A program made the translations under genes and the position numbers. A DNA stretch of 64,000 nucleotides from GCA-2711565 sp963664245 (GTDB lineage Bacteria; Bacteroidota; Bacteroidia; Bacteroidales; GCA-2711565). Below, piece after piece: positions 27,794 to 38,200 of this stretch. Every line of letters starts with the position of its first letter. Within the stretch, counting starts at the first letter, position 1. The notes under the pieces are model-generated. The model was not told the origin of the DNA, did no database searches, and saw only the letters and a list, made by a program, of their open reading frames with translations. The stretch is from positions 558,001 to 622,000 of the forward strand of contig OY760934.1 in the NCBI GenBank assembly GCA_963664245.1. The letters run 5' to 3'.

Positions 27794-27877
27794 TGCCCGG
27801 AACAAGAATCGAACTTGCACGACCTAACGGTCACATGGCCCTCAACCATGCGCGTCTACCAATTCCGCCACCCGGGC
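27794..27877 (-). tRNA. tRNA-Leu (anticodon GAG)
   Basis: 84-base class II tRNA read leftward. Acceptor GCCCGGG/TCCGGGC, discriminator A, D-arm TGGCGGAATTGGTAGACGC. The anticodon stem CATGG/CCATG encloses TTGAGGG (anticodon GAG). Long variable arm, and T-arm GCAAGTTCGATTCTTGT. Confidence 0.95.
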
Positions 27878-27948
27878 ATGTTTGTTTTTTACTAATCTTT
27901 TATTTTACAAATAAGTATTAACCATTAGAAAATAAAAAATCTTTTTTG

Positions 27949-28032
27949 TGCCCAGAACAGGGATCGAACCTGCACTCCCTTACGAGAACTGGTCCCTGAA
28001 ACCAGCGCGTCTACCAATTCCGCCATCTGGGC
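27949..28032 (-). tRNA. tRNA-Leu (anticodon CAG)
   Basis: 84-base class II tRNA read leftward. Acceptor GCCCAGA/TCTGGGC. The anticodon stem CTGGT/ACCAG encloses TTCAGGG (anticodon CAG). Long variable arm, and T-arm GCAGGTTCGATCCCTGT. It is first in a two-tRNA transcript with tRNA-Leu(GAG). Confidence 0.95.
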
Positions 28033-28042
28033 TAATCGGCTG

Positions 28043-28050
28043 CAAATTTA
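28043..28050 (-). promoter_or_regulatory. -7 box of the tRNA-Leu pair
   Basis: On the minus strand TAAATTTG matches TAnnTTTG and ends 10 bases before the first tRNA-Leu. Confidence 0.6.
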
Positions 28051-28194
28051 ATACTTTTTATGAATTATTTACACATCTCCCTTAACTTAATCCAATCATT
28101 CGCTCAAAACTAGTTGCTTAGCATTAAAAAAACTTTTATTAATCCTATCTCTTAAATTATTTGTAAATTCAAAATCCATTTAAACCGACTTTTT

Positions 28195-29739
28195 ATGTTT
28201 AGCGAAAAAGACCTCCAACAGATTGCAAAAAAAGGAATTAACGTAGAAAACATCAATCAGCAAATTGAAAATTTCAAAAACGATTTTCCACCTGCCGAAC
28301 TCATTGCCCCCGCGACCATAAATGACGGGCTTATTAATTTTTCGGAAAAAGAAGTTGATGCCATGATAAAAAACTATGAAGCCTCAATCGCTGATAAAAG
28401 TGTTTTAAAATTCGTACCGGCCTCCGGAGCTGCCAGCCGGATGTTTAAACACTTGTTTGCTTTCCGCGATCAATACACTCCTGAAAAAGAAAATGAACTT
28501 TTTGAAGATAAAAGTTTTAATTCGGTTCATCATTTTTTTGCGAATCTCAGGCGTTTTGCATTCCATAACGACTTAAAAACCTTACTGAAAGAGCAAGGCG
28601 AAGAATGGGAAAAACTTTATCACGGAAAAGAATACATCAAGCTGATAAATGCATTGCTGAACGAAGACGGCTTAAACTACGCCAATCTGCCTAAAGGCTT
28701 ATTAAAATTCCACAATTACCACGAAGGAGCCCGGATATCGGTTGAGGAACATTTGGTTGAAGGTTGTATTTACGGGCGCGACAAACAGGGAAACGTAAAA
28801 ATCCATTTTACCGTTTCGCCGGAACACCTTGAAAAATTTAAGACGGCCATAAATAAGACGGCTCCAAAATACGAAAAAAAGTACGGCGTAAAAATAAACG
28901 TTTCATACTCGGTTCAGAAATCGTCAACTGATATGATTGCCGTTGACATGCAAAACAAACCCTTCAGGGATGAAAATGGACTGCTGGTATTCCGCCCGGG
29001 TGGACATGGCGCGTTGATTGAAAACCTGAACGAACTTAACGAAGACATTATTTTTATCAAAAACATTGACAATATTGTTCCCGACAGGCTCCGGGAAAAA
29101 ACATACATCTATAAAAAGGTATTGGCTTCGTACCTGATTGAATTGCAAACCAAAACTTTTGCATACCTCGAAAAACTTGAAAAAGAAAGCACTCCTGCTT
29201 TACTGGACGAAATCGAAAAATTTGCAACAGAAAAACTGATGATCCGTTTGCCCGAAAAATTTAAAACCGATAACGAACGTAAAACCATTCTTTTCAATAA
29301 ACTGAACCGCCCGATCCGTACCTGTGGAATGGTTAAAAATGAAGGCGAACCCGGCGGCGGACCTTTCTGGGTAAAAAACAGCAAGGGCGAAATCAGTTTA
29401 CAAATTGTTGAGAGTTCCCAGATGGATCTTTCAAAAACGGATCAAAAAGAAATTGTGCAACAAGCCACCCATTTTAATCCGGTTGATTTGGCTTGCGGGA
29501 TAAAAGATTTTAAAGGAAATAAATTCGACCTGACAAAATTTGTAGATGCAAACACGGGCTTCATCAGCGAAAAATCGCAAAATGGCAAAACCCTGAAGGC
29601 CCAGGAACTGCCCGGCTTATGGAACGGAGCCATGGCCGATTGGATCACTGTTTTTATTGAATGCCCGATCATTACTTTTAACCCGGTAAAAACCATTAAT
29701 GATTTGCTGAGGGAACAGCACCAGGAAACGATTTGGTAA
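28195..29739 (+). CDS. DUF4301 family protein
   Basis: 514 residues, cytoplasmic. The N-terminal region has KFVPASGAASRMFK (about residues 77-90), resembling the nucleotide-binding loop of sugar-phosphate nucleotidyltransferases. Later FRPGGHGALIENLNEL and RTCGMVKNEGEPGGGPFWV are typical of the Bacteroidota-restricted DUF4301 family. Its reaction is not established as far as I know; similarity to UDP-sugar pyrophosphorylase-type folds is an inference. Full length with no frameshift. It converges on the inserted low-GC gene. Confidence 0.88.
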   Translation: MFSEKDLQQIAKKGINVENINQQIENFKNDFPPAELIAPATINDGLINFSEKEVDAMIKNYEASIADKSVLKFVPASGAASRMFKHLFAFRDQYTPEKENELFEDKSFNSVHHFFANLRRFAFHNDLKTLLKEQGEEWEKLYHGKEYIKLINALLNEDGLNYANLPKGLLKFHNYHEGARISVEEHLVEGCIYGRDKQGNVKIHFTVSPEHLEKFKTAINKTAPKYEKKYGVKINVSYSVQKSSTDMIAVDMQNKPFRDENGLLVFRPGGHGALIENLNELNEDIIFIKNIDNIVPDRLREKTYIYKKVLASYLIELQTKTFAYLEKLEKESTPALLDEIEKFATEKLMIRLPEKFKTDNERKTILFNKLNRPIRTCGMVKNEGEPGGGPFWVKNSKGEISLQIVESSQMDLSKTDQKEIVQQATHFNPVDLACGIKDFKGNKFDLTKFVDANTGFISEKSQNGKTLKAQELPGLWNGAMADWITVFIECPIITFNPVKTINDLLREQHQETIW

Positions 29740-29755
29740 ATACACTATATTTTTT

Positions 29756-29764
29756 GTTATGCCG
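29756..29764 (-). repeat. Cassette-like boundary site, downstream side
   Basis: GTTATGCCG on the plus strand (CGGCATAAC reading with the 303-residue gene), 7 bases past that gene's stop. It is complementary at 8 of 9 bases to the site at 30730-30738 on the other side of the gene. Confidence 0.5.
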
Positions 29765-29771
29765 TCGTTGT

Positions 29772-30683
29772 TTATTTCAATTTAATGTCTGAATCATTTT
29801 CAAAAAGTGCAGGATATAAGTTTTCTTTAAAATAGTTTTTATACCAAAGAAATGAATCAAGATAATTTGACTTTAGTGAATCACTTCTTGAATCAAATGG
29901 TGTATTTGCATATGTATAGCACATCCCAGAAAATTGTTGAAATTGCTCCCAAACATTTATTCTAAGTTCTGTATCTAAAAATGGTTCAATATTATAATAT
30001 GAGATTTCAATCCTGTCTAAATTTGAACGTAATGTTATAGGATTCATTTGACCTGCACTTTCAAATGCGTAAAATAGATTAGAAACAAAGGCAGAATAAT
30101 TCATTTGCTTTGGCTTAAATGAAATTTCATATTTTTTCATTTCAACTTGAGTATGTTGAGTCCTTTGCTGTATATAAACACTACTTAATACTGATATTAA
30201 TGCTACGAATAATGAGACCAATGGAATCCAGATGGTCGTTATTCGTTTTATTTTAAAATCACTTGATTCATATTCTGCTTTTCGAAGTCTATCAATATGT
30301 TTTAATCCCCAATCTATTATTTCCAAAGGTGCCTTAGGAGCTCTATTTTCAGTCCTAAATTGACATCTAAAACAATCTGTTGGTTTTAGTGAATCTATTA
30401 TTTTCTCTATTTCTTCTTGTTTGTGTTTTTTTACCCAGGCTGGCAATCTCTTTCCAAGACGCATTTGTCTTTTCCATTCATTAAGTCGGTTTGTTGGAAC
30501 ATTTGTACGAAATAACTCTCGTCTGCTCTCAATTAGAGACTTTAAATCAAAATCATTGTTTAATGATAGTCTATGCTTTATTCCTTCATAAGAAATTATT
30601 GAGTTTTCATCATTACATGATAATATCCAAACTGACGTTATGATGTCAAAATCATCATTCTGTGTATTTAAACTTTTTTTCAT
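29772..30683 (-). CDS. Unknown one-helix membrane protein, probable inserted accessory gene
   Basis: 303 residues. Residues 1-150 are polar and helical with two CxxC-like cysteines (DCFRCQF). One transmembrane helix follows (TTIWIPLVSLFVALISVLSSVYIQ, about 151-175), then a ~125-residue C-terminal domain without recognised motif. Base composition is visibly more AT-rich than DUF4301 and the epimerase gene on either side. Short complementary sites (GTTATGCCG and CGGCACAAC) lie just outside it, so it looks inserted between two core genes. Function unknown. Confidence 0.7.
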   Translation of the reverse strand: MKKSLNTQNDDFDIITSVWILSCNDENSIISYEGIKHRLSLNNDFDLKSLIESRRELFRTNVPTNRLNEWKRQMRLGKRLPAWVKKHKQEEIEKIIDSLKPTDCFRCQFRTENRAPKAPLEIIDWGLKHIDRLRKAEYESSDFKIKRITTIWIPLVSLFVALISVLSSVYIQQRTQHTQVEMKKYEISFKPKQMNYSAFVSNLFYAFESAGQMNPITLRSNLDRIEISYYNIEPFLDTELRINVWEQFQQFSGMCYTYANTPFDSRSDSLKSNYLDSFLWYKNYFKENLYPALFENDSDIKLK

Positions 30684-30729
30684 TTATCTTTTTTTTCTTT
30701 TTTATTACGAGAGAGCCTTTCTCACAATA

Positions 30730-30738
30730 CGGCACAAC
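30730..30738 (-). repeat. Cassette-like boundary site, upstream side
   Basis: CGGCACAAC on the plus strand (GTTGTGCCG reading with the gene), about 47 bases before its ATG. It pairs with 29756-29764 in inverted orientation with one mismatch. Confidence 0.5.
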
Positions 30739-30757
30739 TTGAAAATAAAAAACATTT

Positions 30758-31897
30758 TTACTTAGCGTTCCTCACGGAAAAAACATAAACACATTCATGC
30801 TTATACACTTCACCTGGTTCTAAGACCGGCGAAGGGAAATTTTCCTGGTTTGGAGAATCGGGATACAAGCCTGTTTCCAGCGCAAAAGCTTCCCGAAAGC
30901 CATAAACGTTCCCGGTTTTTCCTTTCACGCTTCCGTCAAAGAAATTTCCGCCATAAAACTGGACCCCGGGCTGGTCGCTAAAAACACGCATTTCAATCCC
31001 TGTTTTGGACGAATATACAGCGGCATGAAGACGCATTCCCTCTCCCCGGATCACGTATGTATGGTCGTAGCCTTTTCCCAATTTCAAGGCATCGTAATCT
31101 TCATCTATTCGCGAACCAATGGGCATTGGCGTTCTGAAATCCATGGGGGTATTTTCAAGCAAACGGATTTCCCCGGTAGGAATCAGAGCATCATTGGTGG
31201 GAATAAAATAATCAGCATTGAGAATTAAAAAATGATCGTTAATGCTCCCCGAACCATCGCCCGACAAGTTAAAGAAACTGTGATGGGTAAGGTTTACAAC
31301 CGTTTTTTTATCGGTGCTTGCTTTATAAGAAATTTTAAATTCATTCTTATCGGTAAGCTGATAAATCATGCTCACCTCCAGGTTTCCAGGGTAGCCTTCT
31401 TCCATATCTTTCGAAAGATAATGAAACTCAAGGGTGTTGTCATTAAGCTTACGGCAGTCCCAAACCACGGCATTAAAACCTTTTAAACCGCCATGCAAAT
31501 GATTCTCCCCGTTATTGATGGCCAGTTTATACTCAACACCATCCAAGGTAAATTCACCCTTTGCGATACGGTTGGCATAACGGCCAATCACGGCTCCAAA
31601 ATAAGTCTCGTATTTTATAAACTCATCCAGGGTTTTGAAGCCAGTTACCACATCCACAAATCCATCGTTTTTATCAGGAACCAATAACGAAACAACTTTT
31701 GCCCCGTAATTGGTCACCAGCATTTCAACACCATTCGCATTTTCGAGTTTCCAAAGATTAACCGATTTTCCATCAACACTTTGCTGAAAATCTTTAGGGT
31801 TAATCCCGGCTCTGTTCTCCATCATCACTGAAGTACAAGAAACAAATGCAAGAATATAACCTATAAAGAAAAAGCGAATAAGATGGGACGTTTTCAT
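30758..31897 (-). CDS. Aldose 1-epimerase (galactose mutarotase) lipoprotein
   Basis: 379 residues. A signal peptide with lipobox LAFVSC makes it an exported lipoprotein, unlike cytoplasmic GalM. GalM fold motifs: AVIGRYANRIAKGEFTLDG (substrate loop with Arg), NNGENHLHGGLKGFNAVVW (first catalytic-site His), VNLTHHSFFNLSG (second His), FSDQPGVQFYGGN, and FALETGLYPDSPNQENFPS with the catalytic Glu. It interconverts alpha and beta anomers of sugars outside the cytoplasm, probably to supply uptake systems. No sugar operon is directly adjacent. Confidence 0.93.
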   Translation of the reverse strand: MKTSHLIRFFFIGYILAFVSCTSVMMENRAGINPKDFQQSVDGKSVNLWKLENANGVEMLVTNYGAKVVSLLVPDKNDGFVDVVTGFKTLDEFIKYETYFGAVIGRYANRIAKGEFTLDGVEYKLAINNGENHLHGGLKGFNAVVWDCRKLNDNTLEFHYLSKDMEEGYPGNLEVSMIYQLTDKNEFKISYKASTDKKTVVNLTHHSFFNLSGDGSGSINDHFLILNADYFIPTNDALIPTGEIRLLENTPMDFRTPMPIGSRIDEDYDALKLGKGYDHTYVIRGEGMRLHAAVYSSKTGIEMRVFSDQPGVQFYGGNFFDGSVKGKTGNVYGFREAFALETGLYPDSPNQENFPSPVLEPGEVYKHECVYVFSVRNAK

Positions 31898-32125
31898 ATT
31901 TAAAATTATTTGGTGTATTCAAATTTAATTAAAAACTACATTTTGATAATGTTAAGGATTCAATATCTTTCTATTTCACTTTACAATAATATTTTCCGAC
32001 TAAAAAGAAGAAGACAATCATTAACTAAAAACCACCATCAGCAGCTTCAAAACCACCTCTCATAAATCAACATACTAAATAATGATTTAAAGTTTAGATA
32101 TTCGAACTATATTAATCAATACATA

Positions 32126-32851
32126 TCACAACCCAAAAATCTTTACTACAGCATCTTTGTAGAGTTTTCCTACGGGAAGTTTTACATCGTCAATTTCAAT
32201 AACATTTCCTTCTAAGGACAAGATTTCGCGGATGGACACAATGTAAGATTTATGAACCCGTATAAATAAATTGGCAGGTAACGATTCTTCTAAATCTTTT
32301 AAGGAAGCTAGGGCGGTTACCCGTTTTTTATTGGTATGGAAAGTTACATAAGCTTTTTGGCCTTCAATATATTTTATATCACTAAAATTGATTTTATAAA
32401 ACTTACGATCGGCACGAATAGTGAGGTAAGTATCGGCATAAGAGGTTTGAGAATACTCAGGAGCAAGTGGAAGTCCTGCTACGGATATTTTGCTTTCAAG
32501 CTTATCAATAACCTTGTTTACCGCCTGAAAAAAGCGTTCGAAAGAAAACGGTTTTAACAAGTAATCCACCACGCTCAGGTTAAAACCTTCGAGGGCATAT
32601 TCCTGGTAAGCGGTGGTAAAAATCACCTCGGGTTTGTGAGTCAGGCTTTTGATGAAATCAACCCCGGTAATATCCGGCATTTGGATGTCAATAAAGAGCA
32701 GGTCAACCTCCCCTTTTTTAATTAACTCGGTGGCTTTTAAAGGAGAATTAAAATCTCCCAACAACTCCAGTTCAGGAATTTTACTAATGTAGTTTTTAAT
32801 GTATTCCCTGGCCAATCGCTCATCATCTATAACAAGGCATTTTATTTTCAT
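32126..32851 (-). CDS. LytTR-family response regulator
   Basis: 241 residues. Receiver domain 1-120 with DD(9,10), phosphoacceptor Asp55 (LLFIDIQMPD), TAYQEYAL and LLKPF. LytTR domain about 140-240 (FYKINFSDIKYIEGQKAYVTFHT, ASLKDLEESLPANLFIRVHKSYIVSI). It is paired with the sensor kinase one base upstream. Both are divergent from the RND efflux operon at 34149, which is the most obvious candidate target. Confidence 0.94.
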   Translation of the reverse strand: MKIKCLVIDDERLAREYIKNYISKIPELELLGDFNSPLKATELIKKGEVDLLFIDIQMPDITGVDFIKSLTHKPEVIFTTAYQEYALEGFNLSVVDYLLKPFSFERFFQAVNKVIDKLESKISVAGLPLAPEYSQTSYADTYLTIRADRKFYKINFSDIKYIEGQKAYVTFHTNKKRVTALASLKDLEESLPANLFIRVHKSYIVSIREILSLEGNVIEIDDVKLPVGKLYKDAVVKIFGL

Positions 32852-32852
32852 C

Positions 32853-33863
32853 CTATAAAGTTAATTTTAATTCTACGACAAAAACATCCTTTTCTTCTTC
32901 AATATTCAGGTCATATTGTCCCGGGTAAATGATATCTAAACGTTGCTTTACGTTGCAGATACCCATTCCGCTCCCGGACGAAGGTTTATTTTTAGTTGCC
33001 ACACTATTCTCAATCCTGAATTTTAGTCCCTCAGCATTTGAGTTCATTTCCATCCTGACAAAAGCATTTTCATTTTCCTCAATACGACTATATTTAAACG
33101 CATTCTCGATGAAAGGAATAAACAACATGGGAGCAATCTCTATATTTCCCCCGGTTATATCGGTGGCAAAACAGATATTCTGAGAAAACTCCGATTTCAT
33201 CTGTTGAAAAGCATTGTAATTTTCAATATAGCTGATTTCTGCAGATAGTGAAACCCGGTCTTTGCTGCAATCATAAAATACATATCGTAGCATCTCTGAT
33301 AATTTTAAAACACTCTCCGGTGCATTTGAGGATTTCATATACGTGAGCGAATAAATATTATTCAGAGCATTAAAAATAAAATGGGGATTAATTTGAGCCT
33401 TTAATAATTTCAACTCTGTTTGAAGCTTTTCCTCGGTAAGCATTTTTTCCGACTCGGTTAACTTTTTAGTGTGCTCCATCAATTCAAACGAAACAGTCAC
33501 AAAAAAGACCATGGCAGAAGTGATTATATTCCGAATAATATGAAACAGATGAGATTGTTTTTCAGGATCGTTATTGGGAGGTGAATCGGGAAGTAAAAAA
33601 TACTCAATTGAAAAGAAAACAGCAGAAAACAATAAAATAGTCACAATTGAAACATACAAGTATAATTTTCGGTCTTTTAAATATATCGGGAACAAAAATT
33701 TGGCCGTCACCCAATGAACCAAATAAAATGAAACTGTAATATAGAGCGACATGTAAAAGGATTCAAGAGTATCTCTATGCTGACTAATCACACTAAAAAA
33801 GAACACAAAGATGAATAACCAAACTAAAACTTGTAGTAAGGTTTTAGAGCTAAATATTTTCAT
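32853..33863 (-). CDS. LytS/YehU-type membrane histidine kinase
   Basis: 336 residues. Four transmembrane helices lie in residues 8-125 with no extracytoplasmic sensor domain. A His_kinase domain carries LLKAQINPHFIFNALNNIYSL (His in NPHF) and an HATPase domain carries FIPFIENAFKYS and GSGMGICNVKQRL. Homodimeric kinase partner of the LytTR regulator at 32126. The signal is probably sensed within or at the membrane. Confidence 0.93.
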   Translation of the reverse strand: MKIFSSKTLLQVLVWLFIFVFFFSVISQHRDTLESFYMSLYITVSFYLVHWVTAKFLFPIYLKDRKLYLYVSIVTILLFSAVFFSIEYFLLPDSPPNNDPEKQSHLFHIIRNIITSAMVFFVTVSFELMEHTKKLTESEKMLTEEKLQTELKLLKAQINPHFIFNALNNIYSLTYMKSSNAPESVLKLSEMLRYVFYDCSKDRVSLSAEISYIENYNAFQQMKSEFSQNICFATDITGGNIEIAPMLFIPFIENAFKYSRIEENENAFVRMEMNSNAEGLKFRIENSVATKNKPSSGSGMGICNVKQRLDIIYPGQYDLNIEEEKDVFVVELKLTL

Positions 33864-34148
33864 AATTATAATCTTTTATTGCAGCTAATTTTAGCTTTCT
33901 CATTTTTAAGACTCTCACAAAGATATTCATGAAATGAAGTTATTAAAAAATATTATAAACCAAATTCACTAGATGAGAAACCAATAATCTTATTCATCTA
34001 ACAAAAATTAAAAACGGGGGTTAATCAGAAAACTTACGTATTTGGTTCGGAAATTTACAACATTGGTTTAAAAAACTTTTTATATCCTATAATAACATGC
34101 ACTTTTGCGGCAAATATTAAAGAAAAGTCAACTAAAATTATATTAAAA

Positions 34149-35261
34149 ATGAAAAAGAATATTTTATACGGATTGTTAAGCATATCAATCATCGTTCTTG
34201 CCATACTGTTTTCAAGCTTTCTGATTAACTCAAAACCAGAACCAAAAACAAGCGAAAAAAAACACAATGTGATGTATGTTAAATCTGAAAAAGTAACACT
34301 AAAAGAAATAAAAACCAATAAAAGCTATCGCGGAAGAGTTAGTGCTTTTGATGAAATTTCGTTGTCGGCCGAAGTAAGCGGGAAAATTATGCAGGGCGAC
34401 ATTCGTTTTAAATCGGGCGAACGTTTCAAAAAAGGCGACATCATTATAAAAATTTATAACGAAGATGTAAAAGCCAGCATAAAATCAGGCATTAGTAGTT
34501 TTTTGCAGACCCTGGCGGTAATTTTACCTGATATTAATGTGGATTTTTATTCGGAATATGAAAAATGGAATAGCTTTTTCAACGCCATTGATCCCGAAAA
34601 TCCGCTGCCAAAACTTCCCCAGATTAATTCTGACAAGGAGAAAGTCTTTTTGGCTTCAAACAATGTGTTGTCGGCTTACTATAATTTGGTTCAAAAAGAA
34701 ATCAATTTGAGCAAATACACAATTAAAGCCCCGTTTGATGGGATTTTAAAAAGTGTAAACAAAGAAATTGGAGCCATTGCCAATTCGAGTGTTGAACTGG
34801 CGAGCATCATCCGCTCAAACAAACTGGAAATTATTGTTCCGGTTTTTCCCGATGATGTTCAATGGATCAAAAAAGGAGACAACGTAGAAATAAGCGGAAA
34901 TAACGGACTCCAACAGTTTGCAACGGTATCTCGCATTTCAGGATTTGTAGATCAGGAAAGCCAATCAATAAATGTATTTCTAACCTATCATGCCAATAAC
35001 AAAGAAAATCTTTACGAAGGAGAATATGTTGATGCTGAATTTAACGGAACAAAGGTACGGGGATTTAGCATCCCGCGCGAAGCTATCGTAAACGAAAACT
35101 CGGTTTATGAATTAAAAAATGGGAAACTGACCGCTGTAACGGTTGAGATTGTTCGCCAATTAAACGACGAAGTAATTATCTCAGGAATCGAAGAAAACAG
35201 CGTGATCGTAACCGAATCACTATCTTCTATTAACCCAACTGTAGAATACAAGGCCAGATAA
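34149..35261 (+). CDS. RND efflux periplasmic adaptor (membrane fusion protein)
   Basis: 370 residues. N-terminal signal anchor (LLSISIIVLAILFSSFLI). HlyD/AcrA-type domains follow: a barrel-sandwich segment (YRGRVSAFDEISLSAEVSGKI), a short hairpin region, then a lipoyl-like return strand (KYTIKAPFDGILKSVNKEIGAIANSS) and beta-barrel (GDNVEISG). It connects the inner-membrane pump encoded next to the TolC-like channel at 38511. First gene of a three-gene operon. Confidence 0.93.
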   Translation: MKKNILYGLLSISIIVLAILFSSFLINSKPEPKTSEKKHNVMYVKSEKVTLKEIKTNKSYRGRVSAFDEISLSAEVSGKIMQGDIRFKSGERFKKGDIIIKIYNEDVKASIKSGISSFLQTLAVILPDINVDFYSEYEKWNSFFNAIDPENPLPKLPQINSDKEKVFLASNNVLSAYYNLVQKEINLSKYTIKAPFDGILKSVNKEIGAIANSSVELASIIRSNKLEIIVPVFPDDVQWIKKGDNVEISGNNGLQQFATVSRISGFVDQESQSINVFLTYHANNKENLYEGEYVDAEFNGTKVRGFSIPREAIVNENSVYELKNGKLTAVTVEIVRQLNDEVIISGIEENSVIVTESLSSINPTVEYKAR

Positions 35262-35285
35262 TAAATTACGAAAAGAAGACAGGTT

Positions 35286-38200
35286 ATGATGAAAAAGATA
35301 ATAACACTATTTGTTAAATATCCCTTTTACGGGAAAATGGTTATTTTGACATTGCTTTTAATCGGAGGCATTTCCCTGCTTAACATGCGAAAAGCCACTT
35401 TCCCATTGGTAGAATCTAAGGTAATAACCGTTTCGGTAAGTTACCCCGGAGCTACCCCAAAAGAGATGGACGAAGGAATTACGGCCCTGGTTGAAAACAG
35501 CATTCGTGGAATTTCAGGGATCAAAGAGTTTTCTTCAAAATCGAGAGAGAGTTCGGCCACCATTACCATTACAGCCATTGCAGGCTATGATATGGACGAA
35601 CTACTATCAGATGTTAAAAACGTGGTAGACGGGATTTCAAACTTCCCGGCAAATGCCGAACGTCCTATTGTTTCCAAATCCCGATCAAAAGATATTGCCA
35701 TGTTTTTCTCACTGACATCAGAATCTGATGACTTGCTGAAGCTAAACAGTATGGCCAACCGTATCGAAGATGATTTACTGGCTACCGGAAAAATATCGCA
35801 GATCAGCATTTTCGGGCTTCCGTCAAGACTTGAAATGGCTATTGAGCTTAACGAAACCCAATTACGCAGGTACAACCTTACCCTTAGCGATGTTCAAAAT
35901 GCCATTTCAAACAACAACCTTGACATTTCCGGCGGAACCATCCGTAACCCCCGCGAGCAAATTAAAGTAATTACTCGCCAACGGTCAATTGATGCCGAAA
36001 AAATCAAACAAATTGTTTTAACAGCCAACACCGACGGGCAAATTGTACGAATTGGGGATGTCGCTACGGTTACCCTGCAAACCCCAGAAGATCCCTCTAA
36101 TGGGTATATCAAAAAGAGACCAAATGTAACCTTTATGGTCCAAAAACTGATGAGTGAAGACCTGGAAGCAATTTCGGACGAACTCAATGCTTATATCAAA
36201 GAATTCAATGCCAAACACGACGATTTTAAGATCGGCGTTTTCATGGATTTCCTTGAAATCATCGACGGACAACTTTCTATCTTAATTAACAACGGAATCT
36301 TAGGAATAATTCTAGTGGTTCTTTTACTTACATTATTGCTTAACTTCCGTTTATCGTTATGGGTTGCCTGGGGAATCCCGGCTTCTTTTCTTGGCATGTT
36401 TATCGTTGCCAATTTGACCGGCGTGACAATTAATATCATCAGTTTATTCGGGATGATCCTAATTATTGGTATTCTGGTCGATGACGGAGTGGTAATCGGC
36501 GAAAACATTTTCACGCATTTTGAAAAAGGAAAATCGCCACGACGGGCAGCCATAGACGGAACCATGGAAGTTTTGCCTGCTGTATTCACCTCGGTAACAA
36601 CCACCATTATTGCTTTCTTGCCGCTCTTCTTTATCGAAGGGCGAATGGAAATAATGTTCGAAATGGCATTTGTAGTCATTATTTGTTTAATAGTTTCTTT
36701 GCTGGAAGGGATGTTTGTACTACCCGGTCACCTTGCCAACCCGAGAGTTTTAAAACACCAAGACAAAGAATCCTTTTACGGCAAAATCCGTGTTCAACTC
36801 GATAAATTTATCTTCCTGCTAAGAAACCGGATTTATGCAAAAGTACTGAATTGGATACTTAAAAATAAACTACTCGCCGCTTCATGCGTAGCCGCACTGC
36901 TTATTACAACAGTCGGCTTAGTTCAGGGCGGAAAAATAGCATTTACTTTTTTCCCTCCGGCCCCCTCAGATATGTTCAGCATCGACCTGGCATTAAAACC
37001 CGGAGTAAATGAAAATCTGACCAAAGAAACACTTTTCTTTATAGAAGAAAAAGCCTGGGAAGTAAATAAAGAACTGATGGAAGAATACGGCGACACTACT
37101 TCTTACATTTCATCAATGAGTGTTACCATCGGAAGTTCGTTTAGCGGAGCCGAAAACGGAAGCAACGCTGGAATGATCCGGGTTTTCTTGAATCCACTGG
37201 AAGATACCGAGATTTCGGATGAAATGTTAAAACGCCTGATTACCGAAAAAGTAGGACGCATTCCCGAAGCTTATAAATTTGCAGTAGGAGCATCCAATCG
37301 TTTCGGGGCACCGGTATCCATCAGTTTGTTGGGGTATGACTCGGACGAGCTTGAAACCGCTAAAAACGAACTGGAATTTGAACTACAAAAACTTCCGGCG
37401 CTTTATAACATCACCAACAACAGCCAAATCGGGAGCCAGGAATTAAGACTTACCTTAAAACCTGAAGCTTATGCCCTGGGACTGACCACCAGTTCGTTAA
37501 TGAGAGAAGTTCAGAAAGCTTTTTATGGCGGCTTGGCTCAACGTATCCAGGAAGGGAAAGACGAAATTTGGGTGTATGTCCGCTACTCGCGCGATAATCG
37601 CGAAAACATCGGCCAGCTTGAAAATATGATGATTCATACTTCAAAAGGGAATTATCCGTTGGGCCGCATTGCCGAAATCAGTACTGCCAGAAGCTTAAGC
37701 ACTATTAACCATTATAACGGCCAGCGAGAAATAAGGGTAGATGCCTATCAGAAAGACCAGACCCAATCGGTACCGGATTTGTTAAACTATATCGAAGAAA
37801 ATATTTTATCAGAAATCATAAAAAAACACCCAGATATTTCATACATACACCAGGGACAACAAAAAGATACCAACGAACAAATGCACAGCCTTATTCTTTA
37901 TTTCGGATTGGCATTTCTGGTAATTGTTCTAGTTATTATGGTTTACTTTAAATCTTTCCGCCAGGGGATCTTGGTTATTTTGATGATCCCGTTTGGTTAT
38001 TTGGGAGCCATCTGGGGGCATGGAATACACGGCCAGCCCATTTCGCTGATGAGCCTTTGGGGAATGGTTGCCCTATCGGGAGTAATAATTAACGATGCCA
38101 TTGTATTTATCGCCAAATACAACCAAAACCTGGAAAAAGGGCTAACGGTTTTAGCATCTGTTAAAGATGCCGGAATGGCACGTTTCAGGGCTATATTCCT

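Noticed and set aside
27794..28032. tRNA-Leu pair as an attachment site for an integrated element
   Set aside because: No integrase, no repeated tRNA 3' end and no island-like genes beside it; DUF4301 follows normally.
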